Assembly: GCA_945897795.1 (NCBI GenBank)
Contig: CAMDFT010000029.1
Coordinates: 1-37,166 of the forward strand
Direction: 5' to 3'
Length of the DNA stretch: 37,166 bases
Source: Limnohabitans sp. Rim8
GTDB lineage: Bacteria > Pseudomonadota > Gammaproteobacteria > Burkholderiales > Burkholderiaceae_C
Translations under genes and position numbers: made by a program
The notes under the pieces: generated by a model
Database searches by the model: none
The model's input: the letters and a program-made list of their open reading frames with translations, nothing else
Told to the model about the DNA's origin: nothing
Shown here: positions 1-9,646 of the stretch, piece by piece
Layout: the number at the start of each line of letters is the position of its first letter
How positions within the stretch are numbered: position 1 is the first letter of the stretch

Positions 1-200
1 TCGGCCTGACGGGGGCTGGCACGGAACACTTCGGCACCAAAGCGCCCCAAGTCATAACGGGCAGCGGCCGAGTGCATCATCTCGACTGCGCAACAAGCCA
101 GACCAAAAGTCATGGGCCAGAGGGAGCCGGTTTTGGCCCAGTTCACCACCGAGTCGTAACTCGTGGTGATGAAGCCTTCTTTCATCACGCCTTCAATCAT
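1..200 (-). CDS. nuoB: NADH-quinone oxidoreductase subunit B (NuoB), N-terminal part
   Basis: NuoB is the peripheral-arm subunit of respiratory complex I that holds the terminal 4Fe-4S cluster N2, next to the quinone site on the cytoplasmic side. Only the first 66 or so codons are present; the gene runs off the left edge. The translation begins [19 protein letters not shown] and contains the tandem-cysteine signature LACCAVEMM, which supplies two N2 ligands in this family. It follows nuoA on the same strand after a 44-nt gap, as expected for the start of a nuo operon. Identity is confident; the incompleteness comes from the window edge. Confidence 0.93.
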   Translation of the reverse strand, partial: MIEGVMKEGFITTSYDSVVNWAKTGSLWPMTFGLACCAVEMMHSAAARYDLGRFGAEVFRASPRQA

Positions 201-244
201 TTGGATTCCTCAAACAGGCTGTTTGCCGTGGTGCGTCAAAACGG

Positions 245-604
245 TCATTCCCAGTCCAGTGCGCCTTTTTTCCACTCGTAGACAAAGCCAACGACCAGAA
301 TGGCCAGAAAAATGATCACGGCCACAAAGCCGGCCATGCCCACCTCCTTGAGGGCCACGGCCCAGGGGAACAGGAAGGCGATTTCCAGATCGAACAAGAT
401 GAACAAAATGGCCACCAGGTAGTAGCGCACATCGAACTTCATGCGCGCGTCTTCGAAGGCTTCGAAGCCACATTCATAGGGGGAGTTTTTTTCCGCGTCA
501 GGTCGGTTAGGACCGAGGATGTAGCCTAAAACCTGGGGAATGATTCCGACAGCAACACCGACCAAAATGAACAAGAGAATGGGAAGGTACTGTTCGAGGT
601 TCAT
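245..604 (-). CDS. nuoA: NADH-quinone oxidoreductase subunit A (NuoA)
   Basis: This is a small membrane subunit of complex I, 119 residues, the usual length. Three hydrophobic helices are visible: near residues 8-28, 62-82 and 90-110. The conserved loop between helices 1 and 2 contains [15 protein letters not shown], with the cysteine region typical of NuoA/ND3, followed by [19 protein letters not shown]. The start is the ATG at the right end. It is the first nuo gene, with nuoB 44 nt downstream. A tRNA-Leu gene lies upstream on the same strand, an arrangement I recognise from related Burkholderiales. Confidence 0.95.
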   Translation of the reverse strand: MNLEQYLPILLFILVGVAVGIIPQVLGYILGPNRPDAEKNSPYECGFEAFEDARMKFDVRYYLVAILFILFDLEIAFLFPWAVALKEVGMAGFVAVIIFLAILVVGFVYEWKKGALDWE

Positions 605-670
605 TGGGTGACTGCCGGTTAATGACCGAATGAAGCGCCCAAGCCTTCAGCCCGAGCGATTCTGTTTGTC

Positions 671-755
671 TGGTGCCGTCGGCGAGACTCGAACTCGCAC
701 AGCTTTCGCCACTACCCCCTCAAGATAGCGTGTCTACCAATTTCACCACGACGGC
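671..755 (-). tRNA. leuU: tRNA-Leu (anticodon GAG)
   Basis: The minus strand folds as an 85-nt class II tRNA: acceptor 5' GCCGTCG pairs with CGACGGC, followed by an encoded ACCA end. The anticodon arm CTATCTTGAGGGGGTAG has GAG in the loop, which reads CUC/CUU leucine codons. A short variable arm and the T-arm GCGAGTTCGAGTCTCGC are present. It lies between secG and nuoA; secG next to leuU is also found in Escherichia coli. No separate terminator is obvious, so co-transcription with secG is possible. Confidence 0.96.
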
Positions 756-912
756 TGGATGCTCAGGACCAGCTTGCATGAGGTACACCTTGAGTGCGTA
801 TCGCTTGCTGATCAGTCTTCAATTTTACTCCGAAAAATGAACCATTTCCCGACTTAAAACCGGAAAATTGTGCACGGCAGCAAAGCTGAATGACAGCTTA
901 CTGCTGAGCCGT
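756..912. other. Spacer between secG and tRNA-Leu
   Basis: This 157-nt stretch holds no credible gene. On the minus strand a TAAAAT hexamer lies around 820-830, in an AT-rich patch. It could be a -10 element giving the tRNA its own promoter, but I see no convincing -35 partner. Confidence 0.35.
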
Positions 913-1293
913 TTATTTCACCGGTGCGGGGGGGACGCTGTTGTCCGGCTTGACCGCCGGTGCGTTGCCTGGAATCTGTGCAGCGGGGCTGGTGTCCACA
1001 GGGGCAGGCGCCGTCACAGCCGCGCCTTCGAGCACGCTGCCCGAAGATGTGGGTGCGAGCTTGCCAAAATACGCCAGCAACAAAGTACAGACGAAAAACA
1101 CGGCCGCCAACACCGCCGTGGTGCGCGACATGAAGTTTGCACTGCCTGTAGCGCCAAACAAGCTCCCCGAACCACCGCTTCCAAAAGCCGCCCCCATGTC
1201 AGCGCCTTTGCCGTGCTGGATCAGGATCAGGCCAATCATGGCCAGAGCCGACAACATCTGCACCACCAAAATCAAGGTCAACATCACGCTCAT
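913..1293 (-). CDS. secG: Protein translocase subunit SecG
   Basis: SecG is the auxiliary membrane subunit of the SecYEG protein export channel. The 126-residue product shows the SecG layout: a first helix (about residues 3-23), the conserved cytoplasmic loop with LIQHGKGADMGAAFGSG and GSLFGATGSANFMSRTT, then a second helix (about 58-76). The C-terminal tail is rich in Ala, Pro and Val, long and low in complexity, as is common in betaproteobacterial SecG. CGGAG lies about 8 nt before the ATG at 1293 and supports that start. It follows tpiA on the same strand after 39 nt, a conserved pairing. Confidence 0.95.
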   Translation of the reverse strand: MSVMLTLILVVQMLSALAMIGLILIQHGKGADMGAAFGSGGSGSLFGATGSANFMSRTTAVLAAVFFVCTLLLAYFGKLAPTSSGSVLEGAAVTAPAPVDTSPAAQIPGNAPAVKPDNSVPPAPVK

Positions 1294-1332
1294 TTAAATA
1301 CTCCGAAAAAAATCAAAACTGGGTTGAAAAGC

Positions 1333-2085
1333 TCAGCGTGAAGCGGCTTTCAACATGGATAAAAAGTCTGGGGCCTTGAGCGATGCACCGCCAATCAGGC
1401 CGCCGTCCACATCGGGCTGCGCCAGCAAAGACGCGGCGTTCGCCGCATTCATGCTGCCGCCGTACAAGATCGGTACGCGCTGCGCATGCGCTGTGGCAGC
1501 CTGCAACTGGGCACGCAAAACAGCGTGCACAGCTTGGGCTTGTTCGGGTGTGGCGGTCAGGCCTGTGCCAATGGCCCAAACGGGCTCATAAGCCACCACG
1601 ATTTCGCTGATGCAGTGGCCGTTGGTGTGGATCACCGCCGCCAACTGCCGCTTGACCACTGCCTCGGTCTGACCCGCCTCGTTCTCGGCCAAACTCTCGC
1701 CCACGCACACGATGGGGGTGATGCCTGCAGCCAAAGCACGCTGGGCTTTGTGGGCCACCACGGTGTCTGTCTCACCATGGAACTGACGGCGCTCCGAGTG
1801 ACCCACGATCACATAACGCACCGCAAAATCACGCAGCATCGCGGCCGACACCTCGCCGGTGTATGCCCCCGATTCGTGGGCCGACACATCTTGCGCACCC
1901 AAGGCCAAGGCCGAGCCGGCCAACAAACTTTGAGCTTGCGCCAAATGGGTTGCAGGCACACACACCGCAGCAAGGCAATTGACGCCGCCCATGCCGCTCA
2001 ACAGTTCCGACAACAAGGACGTATTGGCCGCCAAGCTGCCATTCATCTTCCAATTGCCCACCATCAATTTGCCGGACATGCCCAT
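1333..2085 (-). CDS. tpiA: Triosephosphate isomerase
   Basis: This enzyme interconverts dihydroxyacetone phosphate and glyceraldehyde 3-phosphate in glycolysis and gluconeogenesis. The 250-residue (beta/alpha)8 protein has the substrate-binding lysine in VGNWKMNG near the N-terminus, the catalytic histidine in VIVGHSERR, the catalytic glutamate in [11 protein letters not shown] and the phosphate-binding YGGSMN. ATG at 2085 is chosen because it overlaps the stop of the upstream oxidoreductase (TGATG), implying translational coupling. A second ATG at 2079 is almost as good. A longer in-frame extension into the upstream gene has no TIM homology. Confidence 0.95.
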   Translation of the reverse strand: MGMSGKLMVGNWKMNGSLAANTSLLSELLSGMGGVNCLAAVCVPATHLAQAQSLLAGSALALGAQDVSAHESGAYTGEVSAAMLRDFAVRYVIVGHSERRQFHGETDTVVAHKAQRALAAGITPIVCVGESLAENEAGQTEAVVKRQLAAVIHTNGHCISEIVVAYEPVWAIGTGLTATPEQAQAVHAVLRAQLQAATAHAQRVPILYGGSMNAANAASLLAQPDVDGGLIGGASLKAPDFLSMLKAASR

Positions 2086-3095
2086 CACCAAGTCACCACG
2101 ATCTTGCCCACATGCTGGTTCGTCTCCATCAGGGCATGGGCTTGCGCCGCCCCGGATGGCAAACCACCGCCTGCGTCCAACGCACCAAAAACGCTGTGGA
2201 TGACCGGTTTGATGCGGCCCGACTCGATCCAGGGCCACACGGTTTGGCGCAACGACTGGGCAATCGCTGCCTTGAAGGCCACGGGTCGCGGACGCAGTGT
2301 GGAGCCCGTGATCGTCAAGCGACGGCGCAACACCATGCCGGCATTGAACTCGCTCTTGACGCCGCCTTGCACCGCGATGATGACCAAGCGGCCATCTTCG
2401 GCCAGGGCCTCGACTTCACGCGCCACATAGTCGCCTGCGACCATGTCCAAAATCACATTCACGCCTGCACCACCCGTGATGCGCTTGGCCTCGGCCACAA
2501 AATCGATGGTTTTGTAATTGATGGCATGGTCTGCACCCAAGTCCAGGCAAGCCTGGCATTTGGCGTCAGAACCGGCCGTGGCAATCACCGTGGCACCGGC
2601 CGCTTTGGCCATCTGAATGGCCGTGACGCCGATGCCGCTGGTTCCACCCTGAATCAACAAGGTTTCACCGGCTTGCAAACGACCACGGTCAAACACATTG
2701 CTCCACACGGTGAAGAAGGTCTCGGGCAGCGAAGCCGCTTCGGTGTCCGTCAGGCCCTTGGGCACGGGCAAACACTGGGCCACAGGGGCCACACACAGCT
2801 GTGCATAACCGCCACCGGCCACCAGCGCGCACACGCGGTCGCCCACTGCAAAACCCGCTTCGGCCATGGCCGCTGGATCACCCGACACCACCACGCCTGC
2901 AACCTCCAAGCCCGGAATGTCCGAGGCACCCGGTGGCACAGGGTAGTTGCCGGTGCGTTGCAGCACGTCAGGCCGATTGATGCCGCTGGCCGAAACGCGA
3001 ATGAGCAACTCCCCTGCCCCGGCCACAGGGTCGGGACGGGAGCCGGGCACCAGCACCGATGGGGCACCGAAGCTTTGAATTTCAATGACGTTCAT
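2085..3095 (-). CDS. NAD(P)H quinone oxidoreductase, zinc-independent MDR (PIG3 type)
   Basis: This 336-residue protein belongs to the medium-chain dehydrogenase/reductase superfamily, quinone-oxidoreductase branch. The N-terminal GroES-like domain contains [20 protein letters not shown], diagnostic of the TP53I3/PIG3-like group. The Rossmann nucleotide motif is [19 protein letters not shown] near residue 150. The zinc ligands of alcohol dehydrogenases are absent. It probably reduces quinones with NADPH; the physiological substrate is unknown. It lies between pnp and tpiA, and its stop overlaps the tpiA start, so the two are likely co-translated. Confidence 0.88.
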   Translation of the reverse strand: MNVIEIQSFGAPSVLVPGSRPDPVAGAGELLIRVSASGINRPDVLQRTGNYPVPPGASDIPGLEVAGVVVSGDPAAMAEAGFAVGDRVCALVAGGGYAQLCVAPVAQCLPVPKGLTDTEAASLPETFFTVWSNVFDRGRLQAGETLLIQGGTSGIGVTAIQMAKAAGATVIATAGSDAKCQACLDLGADHAINYKTIDFVAEAKRITGGAGVNVILDMVAGDYVAREVEALAEDGRLVIIAVQGGVKSEFNAGMVLRRRLTITGSTLRPRPVAFKAAIAQSLRQTVWPWIESGRIKPVIHSVFGALDAGGGLPSGAAQAHALMETNQHVGKIVVTW

Positions 3096-3136
3096 GGTTT
3101 GTCCGTTGAGCGTTCAGCGTTATGCGTGATTGGCAG

Positions 3137-3185
3137 GTTGAGCATTGAGGGTTAGAAGCTTCTCGCTCAACCCTCAACCCTCAAC
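3137..3185. repeat. 17-bp-arm hairpin downstream of pnp
   Basis: The arms 3137-3153 and 3169-3185 are inverted repeats matching at 15 of 17 positions, around a 15-nt loop that itself contains the palindrome AGAAGCTTCT. The arms are made of the word TTGAGGGTT or variants of it. It starts 9 nt after the pnp stop. There is no T tract on the minus strand, so it may stabilise the pnp 3' end or attenuate read-through instead of acting as a classical terminator. Confidence 0.65.
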
Positions 3186-3194
3186 GCACAAAGA

Positions 3195-5300
3195 TCAGCC
3201 TTGAGCTGGACGGTCCAACAACGCCTTCATTGACAACTTGATGCGGCCTTTTTCGTCGGTTTCCATGACCTTGACCTTGACGATCTGGCCTTCGCTCAGG
3301 TAGTCGGTGACCTTCTCAACGCGCTCGTGGGCGATCTGGCTGATGTGCAGCAGACCGTCTTTGCCGGGCAGCAGGTTGATCAAGGCACCGAAGTCCAAGA
3401 TCTTGGTCACGGGGCCTTCGTAGACCTTGCCGATTTCAACTTCGGCGGTGATCTGCTCGATCCGCTTCTTGGCGATGTCGGCCTTTTCGCCGTCGGTGGC
3501 CGCGATGGTGATCGTGCCGTCTTCGGAGATGTTGATTTGGCAACCGGTCTCTTCGGTCAGGGCACGGATGGTCGCGCCGCCCTTGCCGATCACATCACGG
3601 ATTTTCTCGGGGTTGATCTTCATGGTGAAGAGCTTGGGCGCGAAATCCGACACTTCGGTGTTGGCCGTGCTCATCGCCTCTTGCATCTTGCCCAGAATGT
3701 GCATGCGGGCTTCTTTGGCTTGGGCCAAAGCGACTTGCATGATCTCTTTGGTGATGCCCTGGATCTTGATGTCCATCTGCAACGCAGTGATACCGTTGGT
3801 GGTACCAGCGACCTTGAAGTCCATGTCACCCAGGTGGTCTTCGTCACCCAAGATGTCGGTCAACACCGCAAAGCGGTTGTCTTCCTTGATCAGGCCCATG
3901 GCGATACCGGCCACGTGGGCTTTCATCGGTACACCGGCGTCCATCATCGACAAACAACCGCCGCAGACCGAAGCCATGGACGAAGAACCGTTCGATTCGG
4001 TGATCTCGGACACCACACGCATGGTGTAGGGGAACTCTTCTTTGCTCGGCAGCACAGCGGCCAAAGCACGCTTGGCCAAACGGCCGTGGCCGATTTCGCG
4101 GCGCTTGGTGCTGCCCATGCGGCCCACTTCGCCAGTGGCAAAGGGAGGCATGTTGTAGTGGAACATGAAGCGGTCTTCGAACTCGCCAGCCAGCGCGTCG
4201 ATCCGCTGAGCATCGCGTTCGGTGCCCAAAGTGGTGATGACCAAAGCCTGAGTTTCGCCACGTGTGAACAGGGCCGAGCCGTGTGTGCGGGGCAGCACGC
4301 TGTTGCGGATTTCGATGGGGCGCACAGTGCGTGTGTCGCGGCCATCAATGCGGGGCTCACCAGCCAAGATCTGGCTGCGCACAATGCGGGCTTCGATTTC
4401 GAACATCAGGCCGTCGAGCTTGACGCTGTCAAAGGCCACGCCCTCTTCAGCCAAAGCCACTTTGACCGAAGCGTAGGCTTCGCGGCAAGCGTGTGTGCGG
4501 GCTTGTTTGTTACGGATTTGGTAAGCAGCGCGCAGCTTTTCTTCGGCAAGTTGGGCCAGCTTGGCTTCGAAAGCCAAGTCGCGGGCAGGCGCTTGCCAAT
4601 CCCACACGGGCTTGCCGGCTTCGCGCACCAGCTCGTGGATGGCGTTGATGGCAATGGCCGATTGCTCGTGACCGTACACCACACCACCCAACATGATTTC
4701 TTCGGACAGTTGCTGGGCTTCGGATTCGACCATCAGCACAGCGGCTTCGGTACCGGCCACCACCAAGTCCATCACGCTGTCTTTGCGCTGGGTCTGGCCG
4801 GGGTTCAGGACGTATTCGCCGTTGATGTAACCCACGCGGGCGGCGCCGATGGGGCCGTTGAACGGGATGCCCGAGATGGACAAAGCGGCAGACACGGCGA
4901 TCATCGCAGCGATGTCGGCATCGACTTCAGGGTTCAATGACACGGTGTGGATGACCACATGCACGTCGTTGTAGAAGCCTTCGGGGAACAGAGGGCGGAT
5001 CGGGCGGTCGATCAGGCGGCTGGTCAGGGTCTCGTGCTCGCTGGGCTTGGCTTCACGCTTGAAAAAGCTGCCGGGGATCTTGCCTGCAGCGTAAGTCTTC
5101 TCGATGTAATCGACAGTCAGCGGGAAGAAATCTTGACCGGCTTTGGCGATCTTGGAACCCACGACGGTGGCGAGCACGACGGTGCCTTCCATGTCGAGCA
5201 GCACAGCGCCGCCGGCTTGGCGTGCGACTTCGCCGGTTTCCATCTTGACCGTGTGCTGGCCCCACTGGAATGTTTTGGTGACTTTATTGAAAATAGACAT
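3195..5300 (-). CDS. pnp: Polyribonucleotide nucleotidyltransferase (PNPase)
   Basis: PNPase degrades RNA phosphorolytically from the 3' end and works in the RNA degradosome. The 701-residue protein has the full domain order: a first RNase PH-like domain, a helical domain, a second RNase PH domain (with [16 protein letters not shown] and [19 protein letters not shown] residues), a KH domain ([17 protein letters not shown]) and a C-terminal S1 domain ([20 protein letters not shown]). The start is ATG at 5300, preceded by AGGAG 8 nt away and beginning [14 protein letters not shown]; an in-frame upstream extension is non-homologous. It follows rpsO, the standard arrangement. Confidence 0.97.
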   Translation of the reverse strand: MSIFNKVTKTFQWGQHTVKMETGEVARQAGGAVLLDMEGTVVLATVVGSKIAKAGQDFFPLTVDYIEKTYAAGKIPGSFFKREAKPSEHETLTSRLIDRPIRPLFPEGFYNDVHVVIHTVSLNPEVDADIAAMIAVSAALSISGIPFNGPIGAARVGYINGEYVLNPGQTQRKDSVMDLVVAGTEAAVLMVESEAQQLSEEIMLGGVVYGHEQSAIAINAIHELVREAGKPVWDWQAPARDLAFEAKLAQLAEEKLRAAYQIRNKQARTHACREAYASVKVALAEEGVAFDSVKLDGLMFEIEARIVRSQILAGEPRIDGRDTRTVRPIEIRNSVLPRTHGSALFTRGETQALVITTLGTERDAQRIDALAGEFEDRFMFHYNMPPFATGEVGRMGSTKRREIGHGRLAKRALAAVLPSKEEFPYTMRVVSEITESNGSSSMASVCGGCLSMMDAGVPMKAHVAGIAMGLIKEDNRFAVLTDILGDEDHLGDMDFKVAGTTNGITALQMDIKIQGITKEIMQVALAQAKEARMHILGKMQEAMSTANTEVSDFAPKLFTMKINPEKIRDVIGKGGATIRALTEETGCQINISEDGTITIAATDGEKADIAKKRIEQITAEVEIGKVYEGPVTKILDFGALINLLPGKDGLLHISQIAHERVEKVTDYLSEGQIVKVKVMETDEKGRIKLSMKALLDRPAQG

Positions 5301-5456
5301 GTTCAGAACTCCTGAAAACAAAAGCGCATGAGGCTGCACTGTGGGCCCGGAAGATGACGCTCTGAACTCGATGCCATTCCACAAAACCTTGCGAAAATTT
5401 TCACATAAGCCTTGTGGAATGACACAGCGCGAGATCGCCCTGACAAATTCCGACTG

Positions 5457-5503
5457 AAAAAAAGAATAAAGCGCCTGAGCTAGTGAACTAACTCAGGCGC
5501 TTT
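5457..5503 (-). terminator. Rho-independent terminator of rpsO
   Basis: On the minus strand AAAGCGCCTGAG pairs perfectly with CTCAGGCGCTTT (arms 5492-5503 and 5468-5479) around a 12-nt loop, followed by a T-rich run down to 5457. It lies between rpsO and pnp and should partly separate the two transcripts, as in E. coli. Confidence 0.88.
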
Positions 5504-5519
5504 TCATCTGGCGTGACGA

Positions 5520-5786
5520 TTACTTACGCAGGCCAAGTTTGGCGATCAGCGCAACGTAACGGTCAGCATCACGGGACTTGAGGTAGTCGAGCAGTTTGCG
5601 GCGACGGCTGACCATGCGCAGCAAACCGCGGCGACCGTGATGGTCTTTGGCGTGTGTTTTGAAGTGAGGTGTCAGCTCGTTGATACGGGCTGTCAGCAAA
5701 GCCACCTGGACTTCTGGGGACCCAGTGTCGTTGGCAGCACGGGCATTGGCCTTGACGACCTCGGCCTTGATTGAAGATGCAATCAT
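5520..5786 (-). CDS. rpsO: 30S ribosomal protein S15
   Basis: S15 binds 16S rRNA early in assembly of the small subunit's central domain. The product is 88 residues, the standard length, starting [11 protein letters not shown] and containing [33 protein letters not shown] and the terminal [15 protein letters not shown] at 5786 is preceded by AAGGA at good spacing and matches the family start; a 9-codon upstream extension is discarded. The upstream leader contains a small hairpin (5876-5894). S15 autoregulation through its leader is known in several bacteria, but the site cannot be proved here. Confidence 0.97.
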   Translation of the reverse strand: MIASSIKAEVVKANARAANDTGSPEVQVALLTARINELTPHFKTHAKDHHGRRGLLRMVSRRRKLLDYLKSRDADRYVALIAKLGLRK

Positions 5787-5900
5787 GGTTTTTCCTTGTA
5801 GTTTCGCTGGCATTCAATGAAGAATTTCAGCGGGTTAATGACTTGCGCCAACTGCCGGAAAAGCGGATGGCGTGCGTTTTGCAAATCGCAAAACAGGTGG

Positions 5901-5906
5901 ATTATA
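5901..5906 (-). promoter_or_regulatory. Candidate -10 box of the rpsO promoter
   Basis: The minus strand reads a perfect TATAAT here, about 115 nt upstream of the rpsO start. The expected -35 position (about 5924-5929) has no good TTGACA match. Transcription would begin near 5894, directly at a small hairpin. Confidence 0.45.
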
Positions 5907-6132
5907 GCCCGAAATATGGCCTCAGTGGACCGCCTAGACAACCCGAAACTTTCACAACTCCAACCGTCGACACGCCCAAACCAGTGGCCTTCAAGGCCCA
6001 CGCAAGTGTTTGCGCGGAGGACTGGCACCGATGAAGCCCGCCCGCTGGATGATCTTCTGCCCCTGACCGATCACCACCCGGTGATCCCAGATCGGAATAG
6101 GCAAGCCCATCACCATCTATTGAGCCATATTA

Positions 6133-6164
6133 AAAGTGCTAACATGAGCACCTTTAAAAGCACT
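6133..6164 (+). promoter_or_regulatory. Candidate toxin-antitoxin operator
   Basis: AAGTGCT and AGCACCTT form a dyad around AACATG (6134-6153), followed by a further half-site AAAAGCACT (6156-6164). It lies just before the antitoxin RBS AGGAAA. Position and symmetry fit autorepression by the antitoxin or the toxin-antitoxin complex, as is usual for these modules. Confidence 0.5.
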
Positions 6165-6175
6165 CAGGAAAGATC

Positions 6176-6424
6176 ATGACCCATCAAATCCTGTCTGAAA
6201 CGGCCGCCAGCATTTCCGAACTCAAGCGCAACCCCATGGGCACGGTGGCCGCGGGGGATGGCTTTCCCGTGGCCATCCTCAACCGCAACGAGCCCGCTTT
6301 TTATTGCGTGCCCGCTTCATGGTTTGAAAGCATGATGGCGAAGCTGGAAGACATGGAGCTCAACGCCATCGCGGACGCCCGAAAAGGTCAAAAAGTGGTG
6401 AAAGTCAAGCTCGATGAGCTTTGA
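6176..6424 (+). CDS. Type II antitoxin, Phd/YefM-like
   Basis: This 82-residue protein probably binds its own operator through its N-terminus and neutralises the downstream toxin through its C-terminus. The fold signature is the Phd/YefM-like N-terminal part: SETAASISELKRNPMGTV, then FPVAILNRNEPAFYCVPASWFESM. The acidic/basic C-terminal tail is the likely toxin-binding segment. RBS AGGAAA lies 5-10 nt before the ATG. The toxin start overlaps its 3' end by 11 nt, typical of such pairs. The label RelB/YafN would also be defensible; the specific subfamily is not certain. Confidence 0.8.
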   Translation: MTHQILSETAASISELKRNPMGTVAAGDGFPVAILNRNEPAFYCVPASWFESMMAKLEDMELNAIADARKGQKVVKVKLDEL

Positions 6425-6695
6425 GCTGGCATTTCTGGAAGAGGCATTGGCCGAATGGCAGCGGCTGGACGGTGCCATTCGGACGCAGCTGAAAAAGAAA
6501 CTGGCTGAACGACTGCAAGCGCCCCGCGTGCCCGCGTCCCAACTCAGTGGCCACCCCGACCGCTACAAAATCAAACTGCGCAGCGTCGGATACCGGCTGG
6601 TCTATGAGGTGCGCGACCAACAAGTTCTGGTGTTGGTGATCGCGGTGGGCAAACGCGACCGAAACGCGGTCTACCGGGCCGCGGCGCAACGTTGA
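6414..6695 (+). CDS. Type II toxin, RelE/ParE superfamily
   Basis: A 93-residue RelE-like protein: FLEEALAEWQRLDGAIRTQLKKKLAERLQAP is the usual two-helix N-terminal part, LSGHPDRYKIKLRSVGYRLVYEVRDQ carries the basic beta-strand core, and VLVIAVGKRDRNAVYRAA is the C-terminal strand and helix. RelE members cleave mRNA in the ribosomal A site. The core arginines (KLRSVGYRLVY) and the C-terminal GKRDRNAVY match the active RelE group more than gyrase-targeting ParE, but activity is inferred. The gene is intact and overlaps the antitoxin by 11 nt. Confidence 0.85.
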   Translation: MSFELAFLEEALAEWQRLDGAIRTQLKKKLAERLQAPRVPASQLSGHPDRYKIKLRSVGYRLVYEVRDQQVLVLVIAVGKRDRNAVYRAAAQR

Positions 6696-6767
6696 TCTTT
6701 TTGAGTCAACCATCGTCCGCAAAGCGCGGATCAGACGTTCAAGCCAGGCGACTGTGCCTGCGCCCGA

Positions 6768-6773
6768 TAAAAT
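6768..6773 (+). promoter_or_regulatory. -10-like hexamer close to the argH start
   Basis: TAAAAT lies 9 nt before the argH ATG, with no Shine-Dalgarno between. If used, the mRNA would have almost no leader. No good -35 is seen. Confidence 0.3.
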
Positions 6774-6782
6774 CTCCAACCT

Positions 6783-8231
<1,449 letters not shown>

Positions 8232-8240
8232 CAAGCCGCG

Positions 8241-8969
8241 CTATTTTTTCTGCACCGGGTTGGCCAGCAGCAAATGGGCGGGGTAGGCCCGCATGAACTC
8301 GCGGGCTTTGTCGATGGGGGCGCTGAGCCAGGCACCGTACGCGCCTTCGTTCAGGATCGCGGGCATGCGTTTTTCGTTGCCGTTTTGGCCATAGCGGTTC
8401 ATCAGGGCGTGGCTGTTGGCGTTGACCGTGAGCAGGGTGAAGCTGATGATCTCTTCTTCGCCTTGCGTCCAACGCTCCCACAATCCGGCCACCCCCATGG
8501 GCTGGCCGTCCACCCGCGCGATGCGTGTGGGCACAGCTTTGCGGCTGCGCCAGTCGTCCTCCAAAAAGGCCTGCATGGGGATGATGCAGCGCTTACCCTT
8601 GAGCCAGGTCTCTCGCGTGGCCGTGGCGGTGCTCATGGTTTCATAGCGGGTCACCGCCAACTTGGTGGACCGCAGTTTGGCGTCCGATGCCGACTTGACC
8701 CAAATGGGCACCAGCCCGAACTGGCCTTGGGCCAGTTCCATCACCAGCGGGCTGGCGGGGGCTTGAACGGGGGCGACGTCAACTGGGTCCTCGGCATGGG
8801 CGTCAGAGGTCGGCACTTGGGCCTGTTCAGCCGCTACCAGCGCCTTGCGGATGAAAAAACCCGGCTGGCGCGGCCAGACTTCTCTGCCCAGCAGGGCATC
8901 GGGCGGGGCGATGCCAAAGGCCTCGGCGTACAGGTCGGGGCTTTTCAGGCATTCGTATTGGGTGCTCAT
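8241..8969 (-). CDS. SRAP-fold protein with degenerate active site (YedK/HMCES family)
   Basis: The SRAP family normally forms a DNA-protein crosslink at abasic sites through Cys2 after Met removal. This 242-residue protein keeps the fold signatures: [12 protein letters not shown] at the N-terminus, [46 protein letters not shown] and [15 protein letters not shown]. Aligned by eye with MCGRY-type proteins, position 2 is Ser (AGC), the usual Asn of N-A-R-x-E-T is Val (AVTRYET), and the His before RMP is missing (GNEKRMP). The Glu remains. The start at 8969 fits the N-terminal alignment exactly. Crosslinking by the standard chemistry is therefore doubtful. Confidence 0.82.
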   Translation of the reverse strand: MSTQYECLKSPDLYAEAFGIAPPDALLGREVWPRQPGFFIRKALVAAEQAQVPTSDAHAEDPVDVAPVQAPASPLVMELAQGQFGLVPIWVKSASDAKLRSTKLAVTRYETMSTATATRETWLKGKRCIIPMQAFLEDDWRSRKAVPTRIARVDGQPMGVAGLWERWTQGEEEIISFTLLTVNANSHALMNRYGQNGNEKRMPAILNEGAYGAWLSAPIDKAREFMRAYPAHLLLANPVQKK

Positions 8970-8976
8970 GCGGTCG

Positions 8977-8982
8977 ATGCTA
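8977..8982 (-). promoter_or_regulatory. -10-like hexamer close to the SRAP gene start
   Basis: TAGCAT on the minus strand ends 7 nt before the ATG at 8969, with no Shine-Dalgarno. This is consistent with a leaderless transcript. The -35 is weak. Confidence 0.3.
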
Positions 8983-9027
8983 ACCGACCTGATACGCTCA
9001 GAACTCGATGACAAGACTTGCCTGCCC

Positions 9028-9558
9028 ATGCTGATCCGCTTCAACAAGCCCTATGGCGTGCTCAGCCAGTTCACCCCCGAGGGGCGCTGGACCGGGCTGA
9101 TCGACCACATCGACCTGCCCGGCGTTTATGTGGCGGGGCGCCTCGACGCCGACAGCGAGGGGTTGCTGCTGCTGACTGACGATGGCCAGCTGCAAGCCCG
9201 CATTGCCGACCCGCGCTTCAAGATGGAAAAAACCTACTTGGTGCAAGTGGAGGGCATGGTGACTCAGGCCGCATTGAACCAACTGAGCCGCGGCGTGACG
9301 CTGAACGATGGCCCCACCCTGCCCGCCCGCGCCAGCGCGGTGGCGCTGCCTGCCGACCTGTGGCCACGCAACCCGCCCATTCGCGAGCGGCAGAGCATTC
9401 CCACTTCGTGGCTGGAATTGCACATCAGAGAGGGCCGCAACCGCCAAGTCCGCCGCATGACCGCCGCCGTGGGCTTGCCCACGCTGCGCCTGATCCGCAC
9501 CGCCGTGGGGCCCTACAACCTGGATGGCCTGCCCACGGGCTCATGGCAGCAAGTCTGA
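9028..9558 (+). CDS. rluE: 23S rRNA pseudouridine synthase, RluE-like
   Basis: This 176-residue member of the RsuA/RluB/E/F family lacks an S4 domain, as RluE does. The catalytic motif [17 protein letters not shown] near residues 38-54 holds the essential Asp, and [30 protein letters not shown] is the family C-terminal signature. RluE modifies U2457 of 23S rRNA in E. coli; the same target is inferred. ATG at 9028 begins [15 protein letters not shown], the conserved N-terminus; longer in-frame extensions run into the divergent SRAP gene and lack homology. Confidence 0.88.
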   Translation: MLIRFNKPYGVLSQFTPEGRWTGLIDHIDLPGVYVAGRLDADSEGLLLLTDDGQLQARIADPRFKMEKTYLVQVEGMVTQAALNQLSRGVTLNDGPTLPARASAVALPADLWPRNPPIRERQSIPTSWLELHIREGRNRQVRRMTAAVGLPTLRLIRTAVGPYNLDGLPTGSWQQV

Positions 9559-9585
9559 GTCCGGGGCATTGGCTTGCGCCAACGC

Positions 9586-9608
9586 GACGCCGGTGCCCGG
9601 CGTCTTCC
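9586..9608 (+). terminator. Weak hairpin after the RluE gene
   Basis: GACGCCG and CGGCGTC pair around GTGCC (9586-9604), followed by the short pyrimidine run TTCC. A candidate weak terminator, about 30 nt after the stop. Confidence 0.4.
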
Positions 9609-9646
9609 TGCACAATCGCGCCTCTTTCAACCCCAAGTGAACACCC

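Larger units (their letters stand above)
5787..6175. other. Gene-poor region between rpsO and the toxin-antitoxin pair
   Basis: This 389-nt stretch contains the rpsO leader and promoter (minus strand), a short hairpin GTTTTGC/GCAAAAC (5876-5894) and a 7-bp palindrome GATCACC/GGTGATC (6069-6086). It also holds a 41-codon minus-strand reading frame (5991-6116) of unknown meaning, and the toxin-antitoxin operator. I recognise no gene. Base composition is more AT-rich than the flanks near 5880-5920. Confidence 0.5.

Noticed and set aside
3327..4940. Long open frame on the plus strand opposite pnp (537 codons)
   Set aside because: It mirrors the codon structure of pnp, has low-complexity composition rich in His, Gly and Asp, no RBS and no domain. 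It is a by-product of high-GC codon bias.
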